A program made the position numbers and the translations under genes. A stretch of 64,000 nt of DNA from Rhodococcus sp. Leaf278 (lineage in GTDB: Bacteria; Actinomycetota; Actinomycetes; Mycobacteriales; Mycobacteriaceae): contig NZ_LMRR01000011.1 in the NCBI RefSeq assembly GCF_001426085.1, forward strand, positions 1 to 64,000. Direction: 5' to 3'. Below the pieces are notes generated by a model. It did no database searches, was not told the DNA's origin, and saw only the letters and a list, made by a program, of their open reading frames with translations. Positions 28,386-37,977 of the stretch are shown in pieces (within the stretch, counting starts at the first letter, position 1; every line of letters starts with the position of its first letter).

Positions 28386-29342
28386 TCACGAATGCGCGGG
28401 TGTCGGAGCATTCTCGATCAGTCCGGCAGCCCACGCCGCCGTCCACTGCGTAGCCGTCGTGCCGGAACCGTCGACGACAAAACTGTTGTAGGACGCGTGC
28501 ACGGGATTGCCGGCCGCACCGATCAGAATTTGGATGCTCTGCGGAATGTTGCCCAGCGACAAGCCATCCGACGGCGAGGCACAGATCAGGTCCCCGGGTG
28601 CGCAGATCTGGTTGGTGCGGTCGTCGAGTGCACCGAACCCGCCGTCCCGACGCCCCGTCATGGTGATGCCGGGCAGGTCGAGTCCCCCGAGTGCCACCTC
28701 GGCACCGACGCCGTCGAGCGGTGCGGGGATGTCGGTACCCGAGACTCCGTCGCGTCGACCGTCGGCGATGAGGGTCACCCCGAGTACGCGATCGGCGGAG
28801 ATGGGCCCATTGCCCGCGCCGATGTCGGACGCGATATCGCCGGAGATGACCGCACCCTGGGAGAAGCCCGTCAGCACGAAGTTGGTGAGCGGGCACCGCG
28901 CGCTCACCTCGGTCATCTTCTGCACGGCCACAGCTTTACCCTCGGTGCGGCTGTTGTTGTAGGACTGCTGACCGTCCGGCGGCAGAGCGATGGGATTCGA
29001 GAACTGAGCCACGTACGGCACGGTGTAGACGTCGGCGCGCGATCCGGGGAACTGCTCCTGCAACGGACGGGTGACGTTGAGCATGAGCGACACCGGGTTG
29101 GCCGTCGGGTTGTACGGATCGTCGGTGGACGACGACTCCCAGGTACCGGGAATGGCGATGACCTGTACATCGGGGCAGTCCGCCGGCTGTGACGTCGGCT
29201 CTTCCGGTCCCGGCGGCGGCACCGGAGTATCCGGGCCCTTCGGCAACCGTCCTGCCAGTAGGTACCAGAGGGCAACGATGATCAATCCGACGATCACCGC
29301 AACGGCGATCACCGGAAGGATCCTGCGCTTACGCTTGGCCAT
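28386..29342 (-). CDS. Membrane-anchored cutinase-like lipase/thioesterase (Rv3802c-like)
   Basis: The 318-residue protein has a basic start and one N-terminal span (ILPVIAVAVIVGLIIVALWYLLAG), then a Pro-rich spacer and an alpha/beta-hydrolase of the cutinase family. The nucleophile is in FVLTGFSQGAVISGDIASD. The acid is probably in ICAPGDLICASPSDG, and the histidine is in GNPVHASYNSF. Its mycobacterial homologue is an essential envelope lipase/thioesterase linked to mycolate homeostasis and lies at the same place. It is 26 bases downstream of the DUF732 lipoprotein gene and probably co-transcribed with it. The 226-bp gap behind it up to the LLM gene shows no recognisable element. Confidence 0.9.
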   Translation of the reverse strand: MAKRKRRILPVIAVAVIVGLIIVALWYLLAGRLPKGPDTPVPPPGPEEPTSQPADCPDVQVIAIPGTWESSSTDDPYNPTANPVSLMLNVTRPLQEQFPGSRADVYTVPYVAQFSNPIALPPDGQQSYNNSRTEGKAVAVQKMTEVSARCPLTNFVLTGFSQGAVISGDIASDIGAGNGPISADRVLGVTLIADGRRDGVSGTDIPAPLDGVGAEVALGGLDLPGITMTGRRDGGFGALDDRTNQICAPGDLICASPSDGLSLGNIPQSIQILIGAAGNPVHASYNSFVVDGSGTTATQWTAAWAAGLIENAPTPAHS

Positions 29343-29368
29343 CGGCGTGCATCTCCATCAGCGTGGAT

Positions 29369-29914
29369 CTATGGCCTGCAGTACGTTGCCTGCGCGGCGG
29401 TGATGTAGGTCTGGGCAGCCTGCTGAGCCTGTGTCTCGTTCATCTGGGTCCCGGCTGCGCTGGCTTCGACGCCGACGTTCGCGGTGACGTAGGTCGAGAT
29501 CTCGTCCGCCGCCACACCCTGAGCCTGCGCGGCGCAGATGTAATTGGCCGTCGAGACCGCGATGTCACCGTTTCCTGCCGGCGTGATGCCCTGCTTCTTC
29601 AGCTCCTCGAGGAAGCTCTGACCGCGGTCGTCGATCTGACTCTCGGTCGGACCCGGGAAGTCGTCGGGGACGGGTTGCGGCTGCTCCGGCGGCGCAGTGG
29701 CCGCCTCACCCGGGCTCGTGGTCGGGGCGAGCGTGGTGCTCTCCGCCGCCGACGTCGTCGAACTCGCCTCGGTTGTCGTCGCAGCCACTGTGGTCGTGCT
29801 CGTCGGGGCCCCGGTGGCCGTCGAGTCGTCACTTCCGCAGGCCACCAGCATCGAGCTCGCGGCCACGGCGAAGACGCCGAGGGACAGAGTTCTGGCCAGA
29901 GAGTTACGCGTCAT
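29369..29914 (-). CDS. DUF732-type lipoprotein
   Basis: The 181-residue product has a lipoprotein signal, LARTLSLGVFAVAASSMLVACG, with lipobox LVAC near residue 25. A Thr/Ser/Ala-rich low-complexity linker of about 60 residues follows. The C-terminal domain of about 100 residues (DRGQSFLEELKKQGITPAG, NYICAAQAQGVAADE, AAQATYC) carries two cysteines, as in DUF732 proteins of mycobacteria. Function unknown; surface location is predicted. The ATG at 29914 was chosen because it starts the signal peptide; the much longer open frame upstream crosses into the mycolyltransferase gene. It lies between the LGFP mycolyltransferase and the Rv3802c-like gene. Confidence 0.8.
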   Translation of the reverse strand: MTRNSLARTLSLGVFAVAASSMLVACGSDDSTATGAPTSTTTVAATTTEASSTTSAAESTTLAPTTSPGEAATAPPEQPQPVPDDFPGPTESQIDDRGQSFLEELKKQGITPAGNGDIAVSTANYICAAQAQGVAADEISTYVTANVGVEASAAGTQMNETQAQQAAQTYITAAQATYCRP

Positions 29915-30011
29915 CGATCGAAAATCCTTCGGTCGTCGGGTCGCAGGCGAGCGTACAGCCACGCTCTGAGAGAACTCTGAAGCCGTGACCGACTCCGAAG
30001 CACTCCGCGGG

Positions 30012-31913
30012 TCACGGTGCGATCGTCGCCACGCCGTCCTTGACAGTGATGATGCCGAACTGGAAGTTCTGCTGCTTACCGCCACCGTCGATGTCGAACT
30101 GGTCGCTGGTGGGGTAGCCGAGGCGGCCACCCTCGTAACCGACCGATCCCCAGGCGTCGAAGATCGGACCGTACGGGGTGGACCAGGCACCGCTGAGTGG
30201 GCTCCAGTAGATGTTGCCGGTCTCGAACTGGTTGAAGCGTCCGCCGTCCCGGATCGGGCCGATCTCGTTGGACTTGGGGAACCCGAGAGGCCCACTCTCC
30301 CAACCCAATTCACCGTACTTGCCGAGAATCATGCCCTGCACCGAATGCACTCCTGCATCGGCCGAGGTGTAGATGGCACCGATCTCGAATCCCTGAACCG
30401 AGCCGGGCTTGTTCGGAGTCACGACCTCGTCCAGCACCGGGTAGCCCAGGGGCCCGCCCTCGTAGCCCTGCGCTGCCCACTCGTCGAGCACAGGCCCCTT
30501 GACGACGTGAGCACCGGTCTGCGGCGTGAAGTAGATCATGCCGTTCTGGAAAGCGTTGAACCGTCCGCGACCGTCCGGGGTACCGATCTCGCCGGTCTTC
30601 GGGAAACCGAGCGCACCCTCGGGGCCCTTGTTGCCCTGGTAGATGCCACCGATTGCTCCGGCAACCACCTGCGCGCCGGTGTCAGGGGTGAAGAAGACTC
30701 GACCGAACGTGAAGTCCTGCGCGCGCCCGCCTGCGACGTTGTATTCCTCGGTCAGGCACGGGCCGAGCCACGAGTTGGCTCCGCTGGCGTTGCCGATCAG
30801 TCCGGCAGCGCTGCACGCTGGCTTGTCCACCTCGACGCCGAGTGCGGTGGCGAGCTGCGGCCACAACTGGTGCAGCTCGAACTGCCAGTACGGCCACGAA
30901 TGCGTGCCCGAAGGACGGTAGTTGACCTGGGCCGGGATACCGAGCTGATTGAGCTTGGTGGCGAACGTCTGCGAGGTCAATCGCGACAGGATCTCGAGGC
31001 CCATGCCTGCATAGTTGGTGCTCACACCCGGGATGGGCGACGGCTGATCGTACGGTCCGGTGGAGCCGTTGCCACTGGAGATGTAGAGGCTGACGCCCTT
31101 CAGCTTGTCGGCCAGCAGGTACGGATCATGCTGCGCCCATAGGGAATTGGACGGTGCGCCCCACATGGCCTTGGAGTCGTAGCCGCCGGCATCGGTCATC
31201 GCGTACTGGATGGCCTGCGGCATTCCGAGCGAAGTGGTGGTCAGGATTCCCGACAGCGAGCCGGCGAACTTGAAGAAACCGGGGTTGCGCGCTGCGAGGA
31301 ACATCGCCGACGTGCCTCCCATCGACAGTCCCACGACGCCGCGGGTGTCGGTGCTGCGCCAGTCCTTGGCCAGGATCGGCGGGAGCTCCTTGGTCAGGAA
31401 CGTCTCCCACTGGTAGTTCTTGCCGTTGTCCTGATCGACCCAGTCGGAGTAGAAGCTGGACTGGCCGCCGATGGGGAGGACCACGTTGACGTTCTTGTCG
31501 GCGAAGTACGACTCGGCGTCGGTCTCGGCCGTCCAGCCGTTCTCCTGATCGGTCGCGCGTAGGCCGTCGAGCATGTAAACCTGCGGGAACGTCGCCTGCG
31601 GGTTGATGTTCCAGTCACGAGCGAGCAGCAGCTGAACCTGGATGGGCGTACCCATCGACGGCGACTGGATCCACAGCGCGACGCGACGATCGGAAAGCCA
31701 GTCCACCGACGTCACGGTGGCACCGGACGTCTGGGTGTAGGCGGGTCCGGCCTGGGCGATCGGAGCTGTCAGCGCAATCGGAGCTGCGGCCGCCACCGTC
31801 GTGGTCGCAAAGGGGATCATCAGCGCGGATGTGACGGCCAGTGCTGCTGCCGCTCGTCCGGCCCGTGTGCCGGCCGAGGGGATTCGACCGAACCGAACAA
31901 GCCCAGTGCGCAT
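30012..31913 (-). CDS. Mycolyltransferase with C-terminal LGFP repeats
   Basis: The 633-residue exported esterase is of the antigen 85 family. A signal peptide with ALAVTSALMIPFATTTVAAAA is followed by the alpha/beta-hydrolase domain (about residues 55-345): PQVYMLDGLRA, VVLPIGGQSSFYSDW, RGVVGLSMGGTSAMFLA with the nucleophile Ser, and SGTHSWPYWQFEL with the His. The C-terminal 230 residues hold at least four LGFP-type repeats (LGFPKTGE, LGYPVLDE, LGFPKSNE, LGYPTSDQ), which anchor such enzymes in the wall of corynebacteria and relatives. It transfers mycolates between trehalose esters and arabinogalactan. The ATG at 31913 was chosen over the upstream GTG-like start at 31964 because it fits the basic signal-peptide head. 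Confidence 0.94.
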   Translation of the reverse strand: MRTGLVRFGRIPSAGTRAGRAAAALAVTSALMIPFATTTVAAAAPIALTAPIAQAGPAYTQTSGATVTSVDWLSDRRVALWIQSPSMGTPIQVQLLLARDWNINPQATFPQVYMLDGLRATDQENGWTAETDAESYFADKNVNVVLPIGGQSSFYSDWVDQDNGKNYQWETFLTKELPPILAKDWRSTDTRGVVGLSMGGTSAMFLAARNPGFFKFAGSLSGILTTTSLGMPQAIQYAMTDAGGYDSKAMWGAPSNSLWAQHDPYLLADKLKGVSLYISSGNGSTGPYDQPSPIPGVSTNYAGMGLEILSRLTSQTFATKLNQLGIPAQVNYRPSGTHSWPYWQFELHQLWPQLATALGVEVDKPACSAAGLIGNASGANSWLGPCLTEEYNVAGGRAQDFTFGRVFFTPDTGAQVVAGAIGGIYQGNKGPEGALGFPKTGEIGTPDGRGRFNAFQNGMIYFTPQTGAHVVKGPVLDEWAAQGYEGGPLGYPVLDEVVTPNKPGSVQGFEIGAIYTSADAGVHSVQGMILGKYGELGWESGPLGFPKSNEIGPIRDGGRFNQFETGNIYWSPLSGAWSTPYGPIFDAWGSVGYEGGRLGYPTSDQFDIDGGGKQQNFQFGIITVKDGVATIAP

Positions 31914-32070
31914 AACGGTGACTCTCTTTCGACGTGAACTCTCGAAGGTCTCGTGAGGAGACATGCTTCGTATGTCTTTCTACACGTGCCGGATGGCGAC
32001 GGACAGCAGACGCGCTGTTACTGATGGTGCAATTGTGAACAGAGGTGATGGAATCGATCCCTCGAAACCA

Positions 32071-32110
32071 GAAAATGCCGCCCGGCGCACAGATGCAGGG
32101 CGGCATTCTC
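32071..32110 (-). terminator. Terminator hairpin after the second mycolyltransferase gene
   Basis: Arms 32071-32083 (GAAAATGCCGCCC) and 32098-32110 pair with a single G-U type mismatch around a 14-nt loop. On the minus strand the stem is followed by pyrimidines (TTTC). It lies 24 bases past the stop of the gene at 32134. Confidence 0.75.
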
Positions 32111-32133
32111 GGACCATCGACTACCCGAAAAAA

Positions 32134-33147
32134 TCAGGCGTTGAGTGCGTCCAGGATCTGGGTACGGGCCTTCCACAGCTCGGCTCCCCAGTACGGCCAG
32201 GCGTGAATACCGTTGGCCGGGAAGCTGTAGGTGGCCGGGATGCCCAACGCGCCCATGCGAATCTGGAATGCACGAGTGTTGGCGAGCGAGAGCGCCTCGA
32301 GGGCCATGCCGTTGGCGGTGTTGTAGAAATCGATCGGCGCAGACGGACGATCGAACTGTCCGGGCAGGCCACTGGCTGCCGAGATGTAGAGCGACAGTCC
32401 CTGCAGACGCGGCGCGAAGACGAACGGGTCGTTGCGCAGCCACGCCGGGTTCCACGGCGGTCCCCACATGGAGTCGACGTTGAAGCGACCTGCGTCGAGC
32501 ATCGCAACGCGGATGGCCTCACGCATGCCGGGCGCCGAGATGTTCAGGTAGCCCGAGAGCGAGCCGGCGAACTTGAACTGATCGCGGTGGTACGCGGCGA
32601 GCGTCAGGGCCGCGGAACCACCCATGGACAGTCCCAGGACACCGTTGTTGCTGCGCGAGACACCGTAGTTCTCGAGGAACGCCGGGAGCTCCTGCGTCAG
32701 GAACGTCTCCCACTTGTAGGTGACTTCCTGGCCGTTGAAGTTCGACGAGGTGTACCAGTCGCTGTAGAAGCTGGACTGACCACCGACGGGCATGACGAGG
32801 GTCACGTCGTCGTTGGCGAACTGGTCCTGCGCGTTGGTCTCGAACGTCCATGCGTTGCGGTCGTCACGGGCGCGCAGGCCGTCGAGCAGGTAGAGAGCAG
32901 CGTTTCCGCCCCGGGCCGCCCACTGAACCTGGACCTTGATGGGTCCCATCTCGGACGGAACGATCAGGTCCTCGCGGCCACCGGCCGGGGCCTGATGGAC
33001 GACGGCAGTGGGGGCAGCGACTGCGACCGCACCGCCGACGACACCGGCTGCAATAGGCAGAACGAGTGCGGCGGCACCCACGCCGAGCAGACGCTGACGC
33101 CAGCGCGAGGACGCCTTCGGGTTACTGCTGAGGCCGGCAAATCGCAT
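32134..33147 (-). CDS. Mycolyltransferase, antigen 85 type (337 residues)
   Basis: This secreted single-domain mycolyltransferase has a signal peptide (QRLLGVGAAALVLPIAAGVV, cleavage likely after AVAA). The core has EDLIVPSEMGPIKVQVQW, ALYLLDGLRARDDRNAW, VMPVGGQSSFYSDW, GVLGLSMGGSAALTLAAYH (Ser nucleophile) and ANGIHAWPYWGAEL (His). It makes trehalose dimycolate and mycolylates arabinogalactan outside the membrane. It is closely similar to the next gene (LSGYLNISAPGMREA in both), so the two are products of a tandem duplication. Hairpins lie on both sides, so it is probably transcribed on its own. Confidence 0.95.
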   Translation of the reverse strand: MRFAGLSSNPKASSRWRQRLLGVGAAALVLPIAAGVVGGAVAVAAPTAVVHQAPAGGREDLIVPSEMGPIKVQVQWAARGGNAALYLLDGLRARDDRNAWTFETNAQDQFANDDVTLVMPVGGQSSFYSDWYTSSNFNGQEVTYKWETFLTQELPAFLENYGVSRSNNGVLGLSMGGSAALTLAAYHRDQFKFAGSLSGYLNISAPGMREAIRVAMLDAGRFNVDSMWGPPWNPAWLRNDPFVFAPRLQGLSLYISAASGLPGQFDRPSAPIDFYNTANGMALEALSLANTRAFQIRMGALGIPATYSFPANGIHAWPYWGAELWKARTQILDALNA

Positions 33148-33497
33148 GAATCGTGCTCTCTCTCATCTACGCGGTCTCCGCTGTCGTAGCGGCCCCCGGC
33201 AATCGAACAGGGCGAACTGGTGGCCCCGTGAGGCCGAGGTGAAGCTGTGGATGCTGACAAGACCGAAGTCTCGAGAAGCTGAGGTTCTGCTGAGAACAGG
33301 AGAACCGCTCGATGGAGGTTATTCCATCGAGCGGTTCCAAGGCAAAACTGTGATCAGCGTCGCAGTTTCATCTCGCCGTTTCCCCGAAACAGGAGACTAT
33401 CCTGCGTCGTCCCCGCTGAACAGCCCTGAAAAGTCGTGAGTTATCACTAAGGGCCGAAAAGCGGGCGACACGACCGAAATGTGGTGCGGGCGGTCGG
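33148..33497. other. 350-bp gap between two mycolyltransferase genes
   Basis: It holds the 15-bp-arm hairpin at 33302-33337 (separate entry). The part next to 33148 should carry the promoter of the downstream gene, but no clear -10/-35 pair can be singled out. No small gene was seen. Confidence 0.6.
33302..33337 (-). terminator. Hairpin between mycolyltransferase genes
   Basis: The 15-bp arms 33302-33316 (GAACCGCTCGATGGA) and 33323-33337 are perfect around a 6-nt loop. It is 160 bases past the stop of the upstream minus-strand gene and before the next promoter. The distance is long for a terminator, but the stem is too good to be chance. Confidence 0.65.
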
Positions 33498-34505
33498 CTA
33501 CCCGATGTTGGCGCTGAGATCCGGAGCCATGACGCGGATCTGCTCGCCCCAGTAGCCCCACTGGTGGGTACCGACGGCCGGGAACGCGTAGGTGACGTTG
33601 TTGGCACCGATGCTCGCCATGCGGATCTGGAATGCGCGGCTGTTCGCCAGGGCGATGGCCTCGAGGCCCATGCCGTTCGCGGTGTTGTAGTAGTCGATGA
33701 AGCTTCGCGGGCGATCGAGTCCGCCGGGCAAACCGCTACCTGCGAAGACCCAGACACGCGTGCCGTTGTCGCGCAGACGAGGTGCGAAGACGAACGGATC
33801 GTTGCGCAGCCATGCCGGATCCCACGGCGGGCCCCACATCGCGTCGATGTTGTAGCGACCGGAGTCCAGCAGCGCCAGACGCATCGCTTCGCGCATACCG
33901 GGCGCCGAGATGTTCAGGTAGCCGGACAGCGAGCCCGCGTAGCTGAACTGGTCGGGGTGGTACGCGGCGAGCGTCAGAGCGGCCGAGCCACCCATCGAGA
34001 TGCCGATGACACCGTTGCGATTGGGGTTGAAGCCGTAGTTGGCGCGCAGGTTTTCGCGCAGGTTCTGCGTCAGGAAGGTTTCCCACTTGTAGGTGGTCTT
34101 CTGACCGTTGAAGTTGGACGGCGCGTACCAGTCGGAGTAGAAGCTCGACTGTCCGCCGACCGGCTGAACCACGTTGATGTTGTAGCCGGCCAGCACTGCA
34201 CCGGCGTCGGTCTCGTGCTCCCAGCCGGAGATGTCGGTGGTGGCGCGCAGACCGTCGAGAAGGTAGACGACGCGGTCGGTGTTGCCGTCCGCTGCCCGCC
34301 AGACGCGGCTCTTGATCGGGCCCATGCTGGAGTCGGTCCAGACGTCCATAGCCCGTTGGTCGAACGCCGCGTTGGCAGTGGCGCCACCACCCGCTACAGC
34401 CAATCCCAGTGGCAGGACCACCGCCATCAGCATGGACGTGGCGGCGCGGCGTCCCCAGGACCCCGCTCGCTTGTCCTCGGACCGGCTCTTCCATCTACCC
34501 AGCAT
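33498..34505 (-). CDS. Mycolyltransferase, antigen 85 type (335 residues)
   Basis: This is a second single-domain paralogue. The signal peptide is preceded by a basic, hydrophilic head (MLGRWKSRSEDKRAGSWG) and contains ATSMLMAVVLPLGLAVAGGG. Catalytic signatures are VYLLDGLRATTDISGWEHET, VQPVGGQSSFYSDWYAPSNF, GVIGISMGGSAALTLAAYHP (Ser) and AVGTHQWGYWGEQ (His). It shares WGPPWDPAWLRNDPFVFAPR with its neighbour (WGPPWNPAWL there). It lies just downstream of aftB's transcription unit on the same strand, across a 213-bp gap (34506-34718). That gap should contain its promoter but shows no site I can name. Confidence 0.95.
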   Translation of the reverse strand: MLGRWKSRSEDKRAGSWGRRAATSMLMAVVLPLGLAVAGGGATANAAFDQRAMDVWTDSSMGPIKSRVWRAADGNTDRVVYLLDGLRATTDISGWEHETDAGAVLAGYNINVVQPVGGQSSFYSDWYAPSNFNGQKTTYKWETFLTQNLRENLRANYGFNPNRNGVIGISMGGSAALTLAAYHPDQFSYAGSLSGYLNISAPGMREAMRLALLDSGRYNIDAMWGPPWDPAWLRNDPFVFAPRLRDNGTRVWVFAGSGLPGGLDRPRSFIDYYNTANGMGLEAIALANSRAFQIRMASIGANNVTYAFPAVGTHQWGYWGEQIRVMAPDLSANIG

Positions 34506-34718
34506 GCACTCGACCTCTCAGCAGCTTCGTCACATCGGTTACGCAATCAACGATTGATCTCGCAAGTTTTACATGTGTGCGCACGACCCAGGGTCTGGCG
34601 CATACATATCCTCCGCACATATCGCACGAAGTACGTCGTCCGTTACAGGATCGAGACAGCTCATCTTGGCGTCGAGACCGAATCGGCGCAACCCGGTGAT
34701 CGTCTCGTGTCCTGACAT

Positions 34719-36584
34719 CTAATTATCGGCTTTCAATATGGGAGCCGGAAGATCACATCGTTGTATTTCGTATTTCGGCACTCGATCGAACCGGTATCCG
34801 GCGTAGAAGAAAGAGCGTTTGAAATTCCTCACGAAGAGGTCCTTCGTCAACGGTGCCCGATACGACGCGAGCAATTCCTCGGTATCGGGGCAGGTCAGGG
34901 CTACCTGAGCCTCGGTGACCCAGTCCTCGTCCATGTACCAGGGCAGGAACGGGTGAACGGCAACCAGACCGAGATCGGCAACGACCCAGTCCGGATAGAG
35001 GCGCTTGTCGTGACCGATGCGGCCGTCCTCGAGCCGCTCCGTGTGCGATGCCAGCGGATACGCGAGACCCATCTGATCGATGACCCGCACGTCGAGACCG
35101 ACGTTCATACTCGTCATTCCCAAGTTCAGGAAATACACGGTGTGACCGACACCACCCTCTGGGATCGGGAGGGGCGGCGGGACGACATCCCAGTAGGTGT
35201 ATTGCGCGGGTGCCAGCAGCAAACCGCCATCGGGAGTGTCGTCGATGGTCCGAACCATTGCCCGCATCCACGGATAGTCGAGGTAGTCCGAGGCCAGGAT
35301 CGGATGAGCGTGCCCCGTGTTGAGGGAATAGAAGGCTCGCTCGTCGACGATGCCACTCCGGCCGACGGTCGTGCCCTGCGGCATCCCCGTCGTATTCGCG
35401 GCCGCGACCGCCCACACGACGATGCCACCCCAGACGACGAGGTCGGCGACGAATACCGCCGTCGCCCGGTCCTTGGACCAGCGATTCGGTAAAGCAACGG
35501 GCAATACCGAAATCGGCAACAACAGCGTGAACAATGCCGGTAACAACGTTCGGCCGTGCATGAAATCGCCGCCGACGCGAATGGCGTAGACGGCCAGGAC
35601 GACACCACTGATCAAGGCGAACACGACGACGGCAGTGGGCGTCCGCAGCGCAGCGAGCCAATCGCGTGGCGACCGTGGCACGGACAGTCGAATTCGCGGT
35701 ACCGACAGCGCCGCGGCCACCACGAGAAGTGCGAGCGGCAGCCACAGCAGGTACGGCCCCACCAGGTTGAACAGGTACACGAATCCCTGAGACCACTTGG
35801 CTCCGCCAGCATCCTTGGACACCGCGGTGTTGGGGTACGGCAGGCCGTAGTACCCCATGCGCCAGATCTGGTAGAGCACCGGCACGGCTCCGGCGACAGC
35901 GAACACACGGAATCGAGACAGCCAGGTCTGCGGAGCCAGGAACATCATCGCCAGCGCGAACACGGCGACGATGGACAGTTCCGGGCGCACCAGCGGGCCC
36001 AGACCGGCGAAGAAGGCCAGCAACAGCAGTTCGACGCCACCGCTGCGGCGTTGGCCCCAGCGCACCATCAGCAACCACAGCGTCGCCAACCAGAAGATGA
36101 CCAGGCAGGTCTCGAGACCGGACGTCGCGAAGTCGCGAGCAGGGGGAACAGCGACGTAGACCAGGACGCCTGCGGGAAGGAACAAAGTCCGCTTCGCGGT
36201 GCGACCACGCAGGGCGAACGTGCCGATCATGGCGATGACGACGGATGCGGTGGACAGCACCAGAGCGATCGTCAGCACCACGTACTCGAGGCGCGCCTCG
36301 GTCAGCCAACTGCCCGCGTACACGAGGTAGGTCCAGATGGTGCTGGTGTTGGTCTCGACGCGCTCGCCGGCGTTGAACACCGGGCCGTTTCCGGCCAGCA
36401 GGTTGCGGACGGTGCGCAGCACGATCAAACCGTCGTCGGCTATCCAGCGGCGCTCCCACGCACCCCAGAGGAACAACGCTCCGGTGACCACGGCCCCGAT
36501 CCAGAACACGGGCCTGGTGATCGATCCCCGAGCGGAGTCCTCCTCCCGCGTATCTCGCTGGTCAGGCGAGGTAGACAGCGACAC
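34719..36584 (-). CDS. aftB: Terminal beta-(1->2) arabinofuranosyltransferase AftB
   Basis: This GT-C membrane enzyme of 621 residues adds the terminal arabinose to arabinan. The first outer loop has ERRWIADDGLIVLRTVRNLL, the family's catalytic acidic motif, and GERVETNTSTIWTYLVY. About ten spans run to residue 430, and a C-terminal outer domain of about 200 residues follows (MDEDWVTEAQVAL, FDRVPKYEIQRCDLP). The start was set at GTG 36584 because GGAG lies about six bases before it; TTG at 36587 is the alternative. Either start overlaps the ubiA 3' end by about 25 bases, indicating translational coupling. Position and neighbours match Rv3805c. Confidence 0.93.
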   Translation of the reverse strand: MSLSTSPDQRDTREEDSARGSITRPVFWIGAVVTGALFLWGAWERRWIADDGLIVLRTVRNLLAGNGPVFNAGERVETNTSTIWTYLVYAGSWLTEARLEYVVLTIALVLSTASVVIAMIGTFALRGRTAKRTLFLPAGVLVYVAVPPARDFATSGLETCLVIFWLATLWLLMVRWGQRRSGGVELLLLAFFAGLGPLVRPELSIVAVFALAMMFLAPQTWLSRFRVFAVAGAVPVLYQIWRMGYYGLPYPNTAVSKDAGGAKWSQGFVYLFNLVGPYLLWLPLALLVVAAALSVPRIRLSVPRSPRDWLAALRTPTAVVVFALISGVVLAVYAIRVGGDFMHGRTLLPALFTLLLPISVLPVALPNRWSKDRATAVFVADLVVWGGIVVWAVAAANTTGMPQGTTVGRSGIVDERAFYSLNTGHAHPILASDYLDYPWMRAMVRTIDDTPDGGLLLAPAQYTYWDVVPPPLPIPEGGVGHTVYFLNLGMTSMNVGLDVRVIDQMGLAYPLASHTERLEDGRIGHDKRLYPDWVVADLGLVAVHPFLPWYMDEDWVTEAQVALTCPDTEELLASYRAPLTKDLFVRNFKRSFFYAGYRFDRVPKYEIQRCDLPAPILKADN

Positions 36585-37467
36585 CAACCACTCCGATCCA
36601 CGCTATGGCGAGTAGCTGCAGAACCCTGTCTCCCAACGCGATCTCTTCGGGTTCGCCTGCCTCGCCGCCGTCTACGTCCACTGCGTATCGCAGGATTGCG
36701 ATGGTAAACGGAATCATCGAAATGGCGAACCAGTTGGAGTCGGTTTCGGCGTCCTGTTGGAAAGCCCACAGGCCGTAACAGATGACGACCGCCGTCGCGG
36801 AGAGCGTCCACACGAAGCGCAGGTACGTGGTGGTGTAGTTCTCGAGCGACTTACGAATCTTGGCCCCGGTGCGTTCGGCCAGTTGCAGCTCGGCGTACCG
36901 CTTGCCTGCCGCCATGAACAGCGATCCGAACGCCATGATCAGCAGGAACCACTGGGAGAGCGGAATCGAGGCGGCAACCCCACCGGCGATGGCGCGCAGC
37001 AGGAAACCGGACGAGACGATGCAGATGTCGAGCACGGCCTGGTGCTTGAGGCCGAAGCAGTACGCCAGCTGGATGGCGATGTAGACGCCGATGACCAGGG
37101 CGAGTTTCCAGTTGGCGATGAACGAGAGCCCGATGGCCAAGCCGAGGGACACCACGGCCATCGCGTACGCGACGTTGACCGGCAGCACCCCGGCCGCGAT
37201 CGGTCGGAAACGCTTGGTCGGATGAGCGCGGTCTGCCTCGACATCGAGCGCGTCGTTGACGAGGTAGATGCCCGAGGCCGCAAAACAGAAGACCACGAAG
37301 GCCAACGCGACGGACAGCAGCACGTCGGGGTCGGTGACCGAGCCCGCGGCCAGCGGCGCTGCCAGTACCAGCACGTTCTTGACCCACTGACGCGGGCGAA
37401 GCGCCTTGACGATGCCGTCCGCCAGATTCTTCGGCGGTGCGCCTACGGGTGCGGCATCCTCGCTCAT
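36562..37467 (-). CDS. ubiA: Decaprenyl-phosphate 5-phosphoribosyltransferase (UbiA family, Rv3806c-like)
   Basis: The 301-residue prenyltransferase-fold membrane protein moves phosphoribose from PRPP to decaprenyl phosphate, the first committed step to the arabinose donor. Signatures: RPRQWVKNVLVLAAPLAAG, the aspartate-rich motif YLVNDALDVEADRAHPTKRFRP (as NDALDVEADRAHP plus KRFRPIAAG), and the second motif region GKRYAELQLAE. About nine spans are seen. The ATG at 37467 overlaps the PAP2 stop in ATGA; the 110 extra upstream codons are the PAP2 gene read in another frame. It is the middle of a coupled minus-strand operon glf-glfT2-PAP2-ubiA-aftB. The homologue is associated with ethambutol resistance in M. 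tuberculosis. Confidence 0.95.
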   Translation of the reverse strand: MSEDAAPVGAPPKNLADGIVKALRPRQWVKNVLVLAAPLAAGSVTDPDVLLSVALAFVVFCFAASGIYLVNDALDVEADRAHPTKRFRPIAAGVLPVNVAYAMAVVSLGLAIGLSFIANWKLALVIGVYIAIQLAYCFGLKHQAVLDICIVSSGFLLRAIAGGVAASIPLSQWFLLIMAFGSLFMAAGKRYAELQLAERTGAKIRKSLENYTTTYLRFVWTLSATAVVICYGLWAFQQDAETDSNWFAISMIPFTIAILRYAVDVDGGEAGEPEEIALGDRVLQLLAIAWIGVVGVAVYLA

Positions 37468-37977
37468 TTGTCTCCTTCGAACTTCACGACGGCCGCAGCC
37501 GTCAACGCGCCGAGGGCCGATCCGGCCAGCACATCGGTGGGGTAATGGACTCCGAGCACCAAGCGCGAGAGCAGCATGGGTGGGACCAGGACCGCCGGTA
37601 ACGGTAGCCCGGTCACCCGGCCGAGGAGAACCGCGGCCGCTGTGGTGGATGTCGCATGCGAGGACGGGAAGCTCAGCTTGCTGGGCGTCGAGACATTGAT
37701 GCGCACGGACGGATCGTAAGGACGCGGCCGCCGCACGATGCGCTTGATGACGATCGACGCGGCGTGTGAGCCGACGGCACCGACGGCCACCGACGCCCAC
37801 TGCCGTCGACGCGGTGCGTCCAGCGCAGCACCGATGCCGGCGATCGCCACCCAGCCGAGCGCGTGTTCGCCGAAATGCGACATCCCGCGTGCGACGGCGA
37901 TCGCGCCGGGCGCGCTGCCGACGGTGCTCTGCACCTTCTCCAGGATTCGGACTTCCGTCGGCACCTCAGTCTGGCCT

